A program made the position numbers and the translations under genes. From the NCBI GenBank assembly GCA_046538945.1, contig JBKHHW010000002.1:1-62483 (forward strand): DNA of 62,483 bases. The letters are read 5' to 3'. Below are positions 48,956-58,020 of this stretch, piece by piece; the stretch's first letter is position 1, and every line of letters begins with the position of its first letter. The notes under the pieces are model-generated. The model was not told where the DNA came from. It ran no database searches and saw nothing but the letters and a program-made list of their open reading frames with translations. This stretch comes from JAEZKC01 sp046538945 (lineage in GTDB: Bacteria; Fibrobacterota; Chitinivibrionia; Chitinivibrionales; Chitinispirillaceae).

Positions 48956-49203
48956 AGCTTCGCAGAAAACCCGAGTTTTGAATTTCAGGGCTGTCCTGTA
49001 CTGATCATGATTCTACCGGCACCGGAAAACTTCCTGACACCTGCAACCAGCAGAAAGGAGAAAAGTATCTGAAGCTTCTCAAATTCATCCCGATTCAGAG
49101 TGATAACCGACACGTTCAATATGCCTCTCCCCCGTTCTGGATTCAAGTTCAAAATGTAGTGTAATTCAGGATCTGTATCCCACTTTGAATCGACCCTAAC
49201 AGA

Positions 49204-49231
49204 AAGGGGCTTTCCCGAAAGAAAGCCCCTT
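49204..49231 (-). terminator. Hairpin terminator of glnN
   Basis: An 11-bp perfect stem (AAGGGGCTTTC and complement) with a 6-base loop lies 13 bases beyond the glnN stop. On the minus strand only a weak T stretch follows, so efficiency is uncertain. Confidence 0.6.
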
Positions 49232-49244
49232 GACAGAATCCCGA

Positions 49245-51437
49245 TTACGCTATGAAAAGCAGTTCTCTGTATTTGGGAAGGTGCCAGAGATGATCGGGCA
49301 TTGCGCTTTCCAGAGCATCCACATGTTTTCGGATATGATCCATGTGGGGTTTGAGATCTGTGTAGAAAAATGCCGATTTCTCCTCAAGATCCATGGAATC
49401 AGCTTTTTCAAGCAGAGTATCCAGCTCTTTTAGATTTTTGCGGATGTAATAGATATCCGCGGTGAGTTTCTCAAACAGCTCTTTTCTGTCTTCCAGTGCT
49501 CCGTCAACCATTTTGATGGTAACGTCATCGGCAAGATCCCTCATGAGCTCGAAACTTCCGGCGATATCACTCTGGTATTCATATGCACTGGGCAAAACCT
49601 GTGTATGAACCGATTCTGAAAGAGTCTTCGCTTCAATATCGAGGATTTTCTCATAAATATCGAGCCAGATGTTGTACCTGGCGGTAAGTTCGACTTTTGA
49701 AAACACTTTCTGCCGCTCGAACATGTCTACGGCTTTGGGAGTAATGAAAGCATTGAGAGCTTCGGGGGTGGAAGCCACATTGGGCAGTCCGCGTTTTTCG
49801 GCTTCCTTGACCCATTCCTCCGAATAGTTGTTGCCTTCGAAAAGAATCGCTTTTGATTCCTTTATGGCACCGGCCAGCACTTTAAGAACAGCGGTGCTGA
49901 AATCATTTCCTTTGGATTCGGCTTTGATTCTCTCGGTCAGGGTCTGCATCGAATCGGCGACTACTGTGTTTACCACAGCTATCGGGGTCGAGATGTTCAT
50001 GGCGCTGCCGAGGGCGCGGAATTCGAATTTCGCACCGGTGAAGGCAAACGGAGAGGTTCTGTTGCGGTCTGTGGTGTCGCGGATGAACTTGGGAAGAAGT
50101 CCCACACCCAGATCGATGAAATCCTGTTTTTCGCCCTTTTCGATTTTTCCATTTTCGATCATACTGATGATTTTGGAAAGCTGTTCTCCCAAAAAGACGC
50201 TCATGATTGCAGGGGGGGCCTCGTTTGCTCCCAGACGGTGCTCGTTTCCGGCACTTGCCACGGCTGCTCTCAAAATGTCGCTGTGATTGTAGACGGCATG
50301 AATGACCGACACCAGAACAGTAAGGAACAGGAGGTTTTCCTCGGGGGTATCTCCGGGGTTGAGCAGGTTGTTGCCCTTGTCATCAGCAAGAGACCAGTTG
50401 AGGTGCTTACCGCTTCCGTTTACACCAGCGAATGGTTTTTCGTGAAGCAGGCATACCAGATTATGGCGCAGAGCCACTTTCTTCATGATGTCCATAAGCA
50501 GCTGGTTGTGATCGGCAGCTATATTGGATCTTTCGAAAATGGGCGCGAATTCATACTGATGAGGAGCTACTTCATTATGACGAGTGGTCACGGGTATACC
50601 GAGCTTGTAGGCTTCGATGGATACATCATTCATGTAGTTGAGAACGCGCTCCTTGATTGATCCGAAGTACTGATCCTCGAGCTGCTGTCCTTTGGGGGAA
50701 GATGCGCCGAAGAGGGTACGGCCGGTGAGCATGAGGTCGGAGCGTTTTTTGTAGTAGGCCTGATCGACAAGGAAATACTCCTGTTCGGCTCCGCAGGTGG
50801 AATAAACCTGTTTTACATCCTCAAAGCCGAAAAGCTTGAGAAGATCGGTTGCGGCATTGCTGATGGCGGCATCGCTTCTAAGCAGAGGCAGCTTTTTGTC
50901 CAGAGCTTCCCCGGTATATGAGATGAAAATGGTGGGGATACAGAGAGTTTTTCCAAGCTCGACCTCTGTGATGAAAGCCGGTGAAGAGGGGTCCCATGCA
51001 GTGTATCCTCTGGCCTCGAAAGTGGCTCTTATGCCGCCTGAAGGAAAGGAGGATGCATCGGGCTCACCCTGGATGAGTTTGCTGCCGGTGAATTTTTCCA
51101 GTACACAGTGCGGGTTGGCGATATTTATAAAACTGTCATGCTTTTCGGCCGTAAGACCGGTCATTGGCTGGAACCAGTGGGTGTAGGCAGTGGCCCCCTG
51201 GGCAACAGCCCAGTCCTTCATGGCGCGGGCGATTTCATCAGCCTGAGCCATGGTGATGATCTCTCCCTCCTCCTGCCATTTCTTGAATGCCTTGAAGGTT
51301 TTTTCGGAGATCATCTTCTGCATGGTCAGTTCATTGAATGTGTTGACTCCAAAATAGCTTGAGACCGGAGAAGGAATGTCGACCTTCTCGCATGTGATGG
51401 GCTCGATCACCTGTGTTATTTCACTTCGGCTGCTCAT
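49245..51437 (-). CDS. glnN: Glutamine synthetase type III
   Basis: The 730-residue length and the MKDWAVAQGATAYTHWFQPMTG opening define GSIII rather than the 470-residue GSI. Nucleotide and glutamate boxes such as CGAEQEYFLVD, RHNEVAPHQYEFAP, VNGSGKHLNWS and NRTSPFAFTGAKFEFRALG are present. The enzyme makes glutamine from glutamate, ammonia and ATP; GSIII is common in Bacteroidota, cyanobacteria and FCB relatives. GAAAGG precedes the ATG. It is a single-gene unit. Confidence 0.96.
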   Translation of the reverse strand: MSSRSEITQVIEPITCEKVDIPSPVSSYFGVNTFNELTMQKMISEKTFKAFKKWQEEGEIITMAQADEIARAMKDWAVAQGATAYTHWFQPMTGLTAEKHDSFINIANPHCVLEKFTGSKLIQGEPDASSFPSGGIRATFEARGYTAWDPSSPAFITEVELGKTLCIPTIFISYTGEALDKKLPLLRSDAAISNAATDLLKLFGFEDVKQVYSTCGAEQEYFLVDQAYYKKRSDLMLTGRTLFGASSPKGQQLEDQYFGSIKERVLNYMNDVSIEAYKLGIPVTTRHNEVAPHQYEFAPIFERSNIAADHNQLLMDIMKKVALRHNLVCLLHEKPFAGVNGSGKHLNWSLADDKGNNLLNPGDTPEENLLFLTVLVSVIHAVYNHSDILRAAVASAGNEHRLGANEAPPAIMSVFLGEQLSKIISMIENGKIEKGEKQDFIDLGVGLLPKFIRDTTDRNRTSPFAFTGAKFEFRALGSAMNISTPIAVVNTVVADSMQTLTERIKAESKGNDFSTAVLKVLAGAIKESKAILFEGNNYSEEWVKEAEKRGLPNVASTPEALNAFITPKAVDMFERQKVFSKVELTARYNIWLDIYEKILDIEAKTLSESVHTQVLPSAYEYQSDIAGSFELMRDLADDVTIKMVDGALEDRKELFEKLTADIYYIRKNLKELDTLLEKADSMDLEEKSAFFYTDLKPHMDHIRKHVDALESAMPDHLWHLPKYRELLFIA

Positions 51438-51645
51438 AAGAACCTTTCTGAGAAAAGTATGATACGTTGGCTGCCGTCAACTGCGTTTCACCGATGCTCC
51501 CCGTTGAACACCGGACCACCCGGCAGATTTCTGCGGGGGAATATATGCAAAGGGCGGGCCAAATATCCGAATCTGCTGATAATGGTTCACAATGACCATT
51601 TATGGCGTTTTCAGCATTCAACGACCGGCACATATTTGTGCTAAA

Positions 51646-52881
51646 CTACAATTTTGTACCGCACAATTTTGTACCGGGGACTTTTCCGGTGCAGTAAAAA
51701 ACCTGAATGCCCCCGTTTTTGAAAGGTAGAACCGAGTCGGTCTTTAGCCCGCTCAGTTTGGAGAAGTTCTTTTCTGAAGTGACAAAAGCAAAACTCCAAC
51801 CCTGAAAAGAGGATCTGAGGTGAATTCCGAAGCGGGAGATAAGCCCCGCGAGATCTCTCTCCCCCACTCTTTTGCCGTATGGCAGATTGGAAACAAGCAG
51901 CCCTGCGGGTGTTGTGGGAGGTCCCAGCTTCAGGGCATCGGCACGATCCACTTTTATGTGTTCAAGAACATTGGCCCTTAAGGCATTGTTTCTTGAAGAC
52001 TTTACAGCTTCTTCATCAAGATCGCTTGCAGCTATCTTTCTTCCCGGTGCGGATCTGCACATCTTCAGTGCCTCACTGCGGATCTTCTCCCAGCGGTCAT
52101 TATTGAAAGAGGGCCACAGCTGAAAGGCAAAACTTTCTCTTGTCAGACCCGGAGCATGCCTGAGCGACATCAGTGCCGCCTCGATTGCCACTACTCCAGA
52201 CCCGCACATCGGATCAAAAATGACCGGGAAATTCTCCCAGCCGGCGATACACAGAAGAGCCGCAGCCGTGGTCTCCCGTATCGGTGCCTGCGCCGTGCTT
52301 TTCCTGTAGCCGCGCTTGTAAAGAAAATCTCCGCTCGAGTCGATGCTGACGGAGCAGACATCATTTGAAAACCTAAGGTGAAGTGTAAGGTCGGCGTTTT
52401 CGCTCATGCTGGTTTTGACTCCCAGTTTCGCCATCATTGATGAAACTGCATCCGCGACTGTGGATTTGATATTGTCGGTATGATGGAGGCGTGAACTTCT
52501 GGATGTGCAGTGAACCGAAAAGCTTTGAGCGAAACCCAGGTACAGTTCCCATCTGATCCTTTTAAGCTTGTTGTAGGCTTCCGGATAGGAGCGGGCGGTG
52601 AATGAATCTATTCTCATGAGTACTCTGTTTGCGGTTCTCAGGTGAAGATTGGCTTTGTAGACCAGATCGACTGGTCCGCAAAACTCCACTCCCCCCTTCA
52701 ACCGGTTTATACTCGTGCACTCCTTGAAGAACCGCACTTCTCTTTCCAGTATCTGTTCGAATCCCGGAGTGACAGTTGCAAGAAAGGTGTGTTCGGTTTT
52801 TAAAAAATGACGTTTGAGGCGTCGCTGAAGTCCTCTGGGAGTGAGAAGCCCGTTACTGTTGTTTGCTGGTCTGTTTTCCAA
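51646..52881 (-). CDS. THUMP-domain RNA methyltransferase (RlmL N-terminal/TrmN type)
   Basis: The 411-residue product has an N-terminal ferredoxin-like plus THUMP RNA-binding region (about 30-180). A class I methyltransferase domain follows, with the SAM loop DPMCGSGVVAIEAAL and the catalytic NLPYGKRVG (NPPY variant). These enzymes make m2G in 23S rRNA or tRNA. The start at 52881 is a TTG with no strong ribosome site. The C-terminal nine residues (GTKLCGTKL) come from a tandem 15-base duplication. Confidence 0.88.
   Translation of the reverse strand: MENRPANNSNGLLTPRGLQRRLKRHFLKTEHTFLATVTPGFEQILEREVRFFKECTSINRLKGGVEFCGPVDLVYKANLHLRTANRVLMRIDSFTARSYPEAYNKLKRIRWELYLGFAQSFSVHCTSRSSRLHHTDNIKSTVADAVSSMMAKLGVKTSMSENADLTLHLRFSNDVCSVSIDSSGDFLYKRGYRKSTAQAPIRETTAAALLCIAGWENFPVIFDPMCGSGVVAIEAALMSLRHAPGLTRESFAFQLWPSFNNDRWEKIRSEALKMCRSAPGRKIAASDLDEEAVKSSRNNALRANVLEHIKVDRADALKLGPPTTPAGLLVSNLPYGKRVGERDLAGLISRFGIHLRSSFQGWSFAFVTSEKNFSKLSGLKTDSVLPFKNGGIQVFYCTGKVPGTKLCGTKL
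51648..51677. repeat. In-frame 15-bp tandem duplication at the end of the methyltransferase gene
   Basis: Two copies of ACAATTTTGTACCG(C/G) lie directly side by side and add the second GTKL to the protein C-terminus. Confidence 0.9.
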
Positions 52882-52909
52882 TTTGGTACTTTGCTTCTGC
52901 TAGAAACAG

Positions 52910-54193
52910 TTACTTGAAAATGTTTTTGAGGCCCTGTTTCATGTTTCCCAGAACATTCCCGGCGGCTCGTTGATAAATAGCCCCGTCAATCTCGATCTGG
53001 GGATATTCAAAAGTTCCTCTTATTCTGCATTTGAATTTGCGTCTTCCTCTGTCTGTTTTTTCAAGAGAGAATTTTACCAGGTTTTTCAGCTCTTCTGAAA
53101 ATTCAGAACTGAAAAAGCCCTCCATCCGCATATTCATTCTCCCGTCGTGCCTTATCCAGCCATGGGCCTTAAAATCCATGATGTTCCCGATCCCGTCCAA
53201 ATTGCGAAAGTTGACACAGCCGTTTGCAATCAAGAAATCGGAATTGACTGTTTTAAAGTGCAGGTTGGTAAGTTTGGGTGAAACAAGATTTACTGTTATG
53301 GACTTCTGAAGGGGCAAATCGATGGCGTTTGCCTTGCTCACACGCAGACTGCCCTTGCCTTTAAGCGAATCGAGGTGGATTTTGCCGGGCTCAATCGAGG
53401 TTTCCAGGTTTACTTTTCCTTTGAGTTCACCCAATGAGAAACCGCTTTGGCTGCAGAACTGTTCAAGTGCAAGTCCATCTACCATCAGTTTTGACGGGAG
53501 TAATTCTGATGACAGAAGATCTATGCCGGTCTCACATCTCAGTTTACCGCTGAAAAGATCGCCTTTTCCATCCCGGACAAGCAGCCTGTTTTCCTTTATC
53601 GTCAGCCTGGCGCTGAACTTTTCGACTTCAGCCAAAGAAGGAATACTGAATTCCGATACGTTGATTCTCCCTTTGAATGACTTTCCGGATCTGTTTTTTT
53701 GCAGTTTCAGAATGAATCCGTCAGCAGAAACACCTTTCCGACTTTTTTCCTGAAAGTTTAAAGAACCACCGTTAACTGACACGCTGCGGAAGGCACCGAC
53801 ACTGCTGAAAGCCTCTGCCAGCTGCATGAACATGTCTGAGGGGTTTTCGTATGCTTTTCTGAAGAGATCACCCTTAAAAGATTCTGCATCATGTACAAGC
53901 ATTGAAAACGCAGCCGGGATCAGATTGCAGGAGACGTCGATTTTGTAAGCGGAAAAAGTGTATCTTTTTTCTTTATCCAGGTTTTTGACGGTTTTCAGAC
54001 CAGAAATGCGCACACCCTGCCACAGCTTCACAGTTACTTCTTCAATCTGAATTGAATCGGCACCTGCTCTCTTGATAGTGTCAGCGACCCTGTTTTCAAG
54101 AAAAGAGAGGCGGAAGGGAACAAACCCGACCAGAATCAGAATACTGACCAGTAGCAGAACTACAGTCGCCACTCTTTCCGTCTTCACTTTCAT
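52910..54193 (-). CDS. AsmA-like envelope protein
   Basis: The 427-residue protein has an N-terminal membrane helix (about 8-27). A long repetitive beta-strand region follows, with the motif VTVKLWQGVRISGLKT at the start and a C-terminal part (GRMNMRMEGFFSSEFSEELKNL, then FKCRIRGTFEYPQIEIDG) typical of AsmA and TamB-type lipid-transport proteins. It is probably inner-membrane anchored with the rest in the periplasm and could aid outer-membrane lipid delivery. It is on the same strand as the methyltransferase gene 28 bases away. Confidence 0.75.
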   Translation of the reverse strand: MKVKTERVATVVLLLVSILILVGFVPFRLSFLENRVADTIKRAGADSIQIEEVTVKLWQGVRISGLKTVKNLDKEKRYTFSAYKIDVSCNLIPAAFSMLVHDAESFKGDLFRKAYENPSDMFMQLAEAFSSVGAFRSVSVNGGSLNFQEKSRKGVSADGFILKLQKNRSGKSFKGRINVSEFSIPSLAEVEKFSARLTIKENRLLVRDGKGDLFSGKLRCETGIDLLSSELLPSKLMVDGLALEQFCSQSGFSLGELKGKVNLETSIEPGKIHLDSLKGKGSLRVSKANAIDLPLQKSITVNLVSPKLTNLHFKTVNSDFLIANGCVNFRNLDGIGNIMDFKAHGWIRHDGRMNMRMEGFFSSEFSEELKNLVKFSLEKTDRGRRKFKCRIRGTFEYPQIEIDGAIYQRAAGNVLGNMKQGLKNIFK

Positions 54194-54360
54194 ACAATTA
54201 ACATTTCAGTTGATGGTTGATTAAAGTACACTTCAGTATAATTGATTTGAGAGGGGCAAAGGTAGGAAAATCGGCCCGATCAGAGAAAAAGCGGGCCGGT
54301 AGAACGGAAGAATTATCCGACCACAAGTAAACTGGAGATATATGAATCCGCAGAGGAGTT

Positions 54361-55323
54361 TCAGGGACTTTCGCCTACATTGTCCGCAGGGTTAGCTCCC
54401 CGGTTTCCCATGAGTTTATCCGGTCCGGATGTAGTGTCTTTGCTTGTCTGATATTCCATTTGAGCATTTACCAGGCCTCCAAGCAGTACCACAAAACTGG
54501 AAAGAAGAAACCAGAACAGGAGAATCACCACCGCAGCCACAGAGCCGTACGTTTCATTATAACTGCTGAAATTGGCAACATACAATGAAAAGAGCCATGA
54601 TCCCAGTATCCACAGAATTGTCGCAATGAACGCACCCCAGTTCACCCATTTCCATTTAGCATTCTCCCTGTTGGGTCCGAAGCGGTATACCGCGGCCAGA
54701 GTGAAGAGAAGTAAAAAAATGAGAACCAACCATCTTAAGAATCCCCAAAGGGTATAAGCCCAGTCAGGCAAACCCAAAGCCCCTATCACTGCGGGAAAAA
54801 CCACAATCAGGGCCATACTGGTGATTACCACGATAATTAGAAACAGGGTAAAGGGAAGAGAGATGGCGTTTTCTTTCAGTATCCCCCTGTCATTTGGTTG
54901 ATCATATGCTATGCTCAATCCTCTGAAAAGTGCTTTGGTACCTGCGTTTGCACTCCAGAGGCCCAGAACTATGCTCAACACGAGTCCCCAGCTCAGGGTG
55001 CCGGATGACTGAGCCGCAATGGCACCGAGCTGCGCCTGGATGAGTTCCCGGGCCTGAGGCGGGAGGAGATCTGATATAATTGTAAGTTGCTGCTGGACCT
55101 GTTCCGGGTTGATTATCAGACCGTAAATTGAAATCAGAGCAGCGATGGCGGGAAAAATGGCCAGAAAGGCGAAAAATGCCACCCCCGCCGCAATGATATT
55201 GAGGTTTTTTTCGCCCAGTTGTTTTTTGACCCTGACCAGTATATCCTTCCAGCCTGATTTCCCGATTTGCCCTGGTTTTTCGGCCTGGCGCCCTTTTCCC
55301 TTTTCGATTTCAGCCATAGTCAT
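54361..55323 (-). CDS. YihY/BrkB family membrane protein
   Basis: The 320-residue protein has about six membrane helices and the family pattern LNIIAAGVAFFAFLAIFPAI, LLPPQARELIQAQLG, LWSANAGTKALFRGLSIAYDQ, YRFGPNRENAKWKWVNWGAFIA and NFSSYNETYGSVAAVVILLFWF. Long mislabelled RNase BN, the family has no settled function. GGAGGG stands close to the ATG. Both ends of the protein are hydrophilic. Confidence 0.92.
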   Translation of the reverse strand: MTMAEIEKGKGRQAEKPGQIGKSGWKDILVRVKKQLGEKNLNIIAAGVAFFAFLAIFPAIAALISIYGLIINPEQVQQQLTIISDLLPPQARELIQAQLGAIAAQSSGTLSWGLVLSIVLGLWSANAGTKALFRGLSIAYDQPNDRGILKENAISLPFTLFLIIVVITSMALIVVFPAVIGALGLPDWAYTLWGFLRWLVLIFLLLFTLAAVYRFGPNRENAKWKWVNWGAFIATILWILGSWLFSLYVANFSSYNETYGSVAAVVILLFWFLLSSFVVLLGGLVNAQMEYQTSKDTTSGPDKLMGNRGANPADNVGESP

Positions 55324-55366
55324 CCACCCTCCGTCAAAAAAAACCGGAGCAATCCTCAGACCATCT

Positions 55367-55406
55367 ATAAAAAAGGCCGATTCTTCTTATACAGAACCGG
55401 CCTTTT
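55367..55406 (-). terminator. Terminator of the GH10 gene
   Basis: AAAAGGCCG with CGGCCTTTT plus an inner TTCT/AGAA form an interrupted stem of about 13 pairs. On the minus strand it runs into TTTTTTATAG. It lies 22 bases past the GH10 stop. Confidence 0.75.
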
Positions 55407-55428
55407 CTCGGCAACTCAAAAGCGAAGG

Positions 55429-57174
55429 CTAATTCTTATTCAGATTTATAGTTTTTTTTCTTGATGTTTCTTTTGCGAAATTCACTTTCATTTTCCTGAT
55501 TTTCCCGCCGTCTTTGAATGCGATTTCATAGTCCCCGAAAAAGCCTCTGAACTTCACTTCCCCGTTTTCATCCGAAGAAAGAGTATCTCTTGTGGTCCAG
55601 GTATTGTGAATCAGATTATACACGGAATCCGCGGCCGGCTTGGGATTGAAATCAGTATCATAAATCCCTGCTCCCGGGCGCCAGTGCCTGCCATCCCAGA
55701 ATCCCCACATGTAGAAGCCATGAACTGCCGGGTGAGAAAATGCGGTTCTCATCATTTTGGCGTAATCTGAGGCCATATCTTCAGGAGACAATCCCATAGC
55801 CTTAACATCCTGATCAAATTCGGTTACCTTCAGGGGAAGACCCAGTTGGGCCATATAACCAAGCTTTGAGGCGATATCCAGAGGATCTATGCGGCTTGAG
55901 AAGTGCGCCTGCACACCAATGCCGTGAACAGGAATTTCTCTTTTAAGCATTCCCTTTATCAGGTCTTTATACGGTTTGGCATCGCCTCCGGATATTATGG
56001 AATAGTCGTTTATGTACAGTTTGGCTTCAGGATCCGCGTTATGCGCCCAGACAAAAGCTGAATCCAGAATCTCCCATCCCAAACGGTTGAAAATGGAAGT
56101 TTCATGAACCGGCTCGTTCCAGACGTCATATTCGGGGATCTGCCCCTTGTAGCGGGACACATCGCGGGTTATTCGATCCTTTATGGACTTCGCCAGAAAT
56201 TCATCATCCCCTTGTCGCGCCCAGTGTTTGTTGAAACCGTAATTCTCTGTTCCCCATACCAGCGCATGGCCGCGAATCGGGAAATTATTCTTTTCACTCC
56301 ACTTGAGATATCGTTTCAGTTCAGTTACATTGGGCTTTCCCTGTACCTTTTCGTGCTCCTCCCATTTGAATGCATTCTCAAACACTCCACAGTTGAAGTG
56401 CTTGAGGGCTAGGCTCTGGTACCTGGGATCATCCCCCTTGAACATCGCAAGGCAGGTACCCCACTCGAAATCGTGACGCTTGAGAGTCACCTGGACACTT
56501 CCGGAGAACGGTTTTCCGTTTTGGTCTATGATTTTCAGAGAAAAATCATCTTTTCTTATCTGTTCGATACGTTGATCGGCTTTTTGGTACCAGTCTGAGG
56601 ATACCTCCTTTATATCCAGCTGCCCGATTTCGCGGAAATCCACATCATCAATAAAGTAATCACCTCTGGTATGAGCGCACTGAAAAGCCATCTGGATATC
56701 AGAAGTGGTTACAGGGGAAGTGAAAAGCATCTTATACTGTTTCCATTCGGAAGTAACTTTCTCTTTTTTGCCGCTGTAGTATGTCCAGGGCGGAGAGCCT
56801 TTTACGAAAACGACCTCAAGTGTTCCTGCATTGTTTTCTCCCCGTGCCCAGTAGGTCAATTCATAAAGAAAATTCTTCTTCACTGGAAAATTTTTCTTCT
56901 GAAGCTGCACATGCCAATTTTCTTCTGCAACGTTTTTTATGGTGATCTGAGCACACTTGTTTCCCCCTTTTGGATTTTTTTCTGATAACGTGAACTCGCC
57001 GTATTCTCTCTTTAGAGGCCAGAAATTCCAGGAACTCTGAATTTTCTCAAAAGAGCTGCTGAAAATAGTTTTGGAAAGGGTCTGAACAGAATCGCCGGAT
57101 TCGGCATGAAGGCTGATTGATAAGCCGAGTATGCAGAACAAGGATGACAATTTTGGTTTTAGGCAATGGATCAT
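55429..57174 (-). CDS. GH10 endo-beta-1,4-xylanase with N-terminal CBM4/9-like domain
   Basis: The 581-residue secreted enzyme has a signal peptide (1-24, ending SLHAES) and an N-terminal beta-sandwich carbohydrate-binding domain (about 32-180, closing with DYFIDDVDF). A GH10 barrel follows (about 225-525). The acid-base glutamate is in DVWNEPVHE and the nucleophile in LKVTEFDQD; HALVWGTEN and FYMWGFWDGRHW line the site. The C-terminal 50 residues (VKFRGFFGDYEIAF) form the small module often found in Bacteroidota and Fibrobacter GH10 enzymes. It is a single-gene unit. Confidence 0.94.
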   Translation of the reverse strand: MIHCLKPKLSSLFCILGLSISLHAESGDSVQTLSKTIFSSSFEKIQSSWNFWPLKREYGEFTLSEKNPKGGNKCAQITIKNVAEENWHVQLQKKNFPVKKNFLYELTYWARGENNAGTLEVVFVKGSPPWTYYSGKKEKVTSEWKQYKMLFTSPVTTSDIQMAFQCAHTRGDYFIDDVDFREIGQLDIKEVSSDWYQKADQRIEQIRKDDFSLKIIDQNGKPFSGSVQVTLKRHDFEWGTCLAMFKGDDPRYQSLALKHFNCGVFENAFKWEEHEKVQGKPNVTELKRYLKWSEKNNFPIRGHALVWGTENYGFNKHWARQGDDEFLAKSIKDRITRDVSRYKGQIPEYDVWNEPVHETSIFNRLGWEILDSAFVWAHNADPEAKLYINDYSIISGGDAKPYKDLIKGMLKREIPVHGIGVQAHFSSRIDPLDIASKLGYMAQLGLPLKVTEFDQDVKAMGLSPEDMASDYAKMMRTAFSHPAVHGFYMWGFWDGRHWRPGAGIYDTDFNPKPAADSVYNLIHNTWTTRDTLSSDENGEVKFRGFFGDYEIAFKDGGKIRKMKVNFAKETSRKKTINLNKN

Positions 57175-57448
57175 TCAAAACACTCCTGATTTGTGTCGAG
57201 TTTCTAAGACCTTTGTGTCTGCTGTAATTATAGAAATATACACTTCCGGGCAACGTCCGCTACAACAGGAATTCAGAAAAGACAAGTCACATGGAAAGCC
57301 CCTGTCAGAAGGGAGTAGTTTTCCGAAGAACCGGGCAGCTCGTCGTAGGATCACAACTGATGATCACGGAATGTATTTTGATCTGAATTGACTTTTTTTT
57401 ACAAAGCTTCTACCACCGAGAAAATGTTATTTTACACATAAAACCCAA

Positions 57449-57462
57449 AGGAGAAGGTTACG
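57449..57462 (+). promoter_or_regulatory. Ribosome-binding site with a non-ATG start (ACG) for ybeY
   Basis: AGGAG at 57449-57453 is followed by 6 bases and then ACG at 57460. The frame has a stop at 57439, and no ATG, GTG or TTG occurs before the conserved core at 57646. Confidence 0.55.
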
Positions 57463-57867
57463 GTAGAAATCATTCACGACTACACATCGCTTCCGGTACC
57501 CCGCAAGCTGATAGAAAAAACTGCCCGTGCGGTTTATAAAGATGAGCACATCCCCACTAAACAACGCACTATACTCGTATTATGCTCAGATTATAAAATC
57601 AGGAAGCTCAACAGTCAGTACAGGAAAAAAGACAAGCCTACTGACGTGCTCTCTTTTCCTTTCGGCGACCCGGATCTGCTTGGAGAGATTTACATTTCCC
57701 TTCAGAGAGCTCGTGTCCAGTCAAAAAAGTATGGTCTTACCTACGAACAGGAGATCAGACGGCTTTTTGTTCACGGCCTGTTTCATCTGCTGGGACATGA
57801 TCATCATGAGGAAGCTGAGCGGGAGGCTATGGAGTTCAAGGAACATCGCTACCTGGATTTATCATAG
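57460..57867 (+). CDS. ybeY: YbeY endoribonuclease / rRNA maturation factor, non-canonical start
   Basis: The conserved core is complete: RKKDKPTDVLSFPF, GEIYISLQRA and the zinc-binding FVHGLFHLLGHDHHEEAE, in which three histidines bind zinc. YbeY processes 16S rRNA ends and helps ribosome quality control. Full length requires about 136 residues, but the frame upstream to the stop at 57439 holds no ATG, GTG or TTG. The ACG at 57460 has ideal spacing from AGGAG. Other options are ATC at 57469 or ATT at 57472, or a sequencing error. The CorC-type gene follows, the usual neighbour of ybeY. Confidence 0.85.
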   Translation, partial: TVEIIHDYTSLPVPRKLIEKTARAVYKDEHIPTKQRTILVLCSDYKIRKLNSQYRKKDKPTDVLSFPFGDPDLLGEIYISLQRARVQSKKYGLTYEQEIRRLFVHGLFHLLGHDHHEEAEREAMEFKEHRYLDLS

Positions 57868-58020
57868 TATTTGATCTGCAAATAATGTATTTTAAAACGT
57901 TTTGATCTTTCTAGCACTTACCAGGGGTAACAGAAGATCAGCCGGTTTCAGTAGCAAGGAGAAGTTTCTGCCCCTGTCTGCAATCATCACGTTATCCAAT
58001 CATTCAAAGGAGGCTTTTTT

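Noticed and set aside
49204..49231. Attachment-site-like or riboswitch-like structure near glnN
   Set aside because: It is downstream of glnN and best explained as a terminator hairpin.
51589..51606. Inverted ATGGT/ACCAT repeat upstream of glnN as a regulator site
   Set aside because: The arms are only 5 bases and the inner bases do not match, so it is no better than chance.
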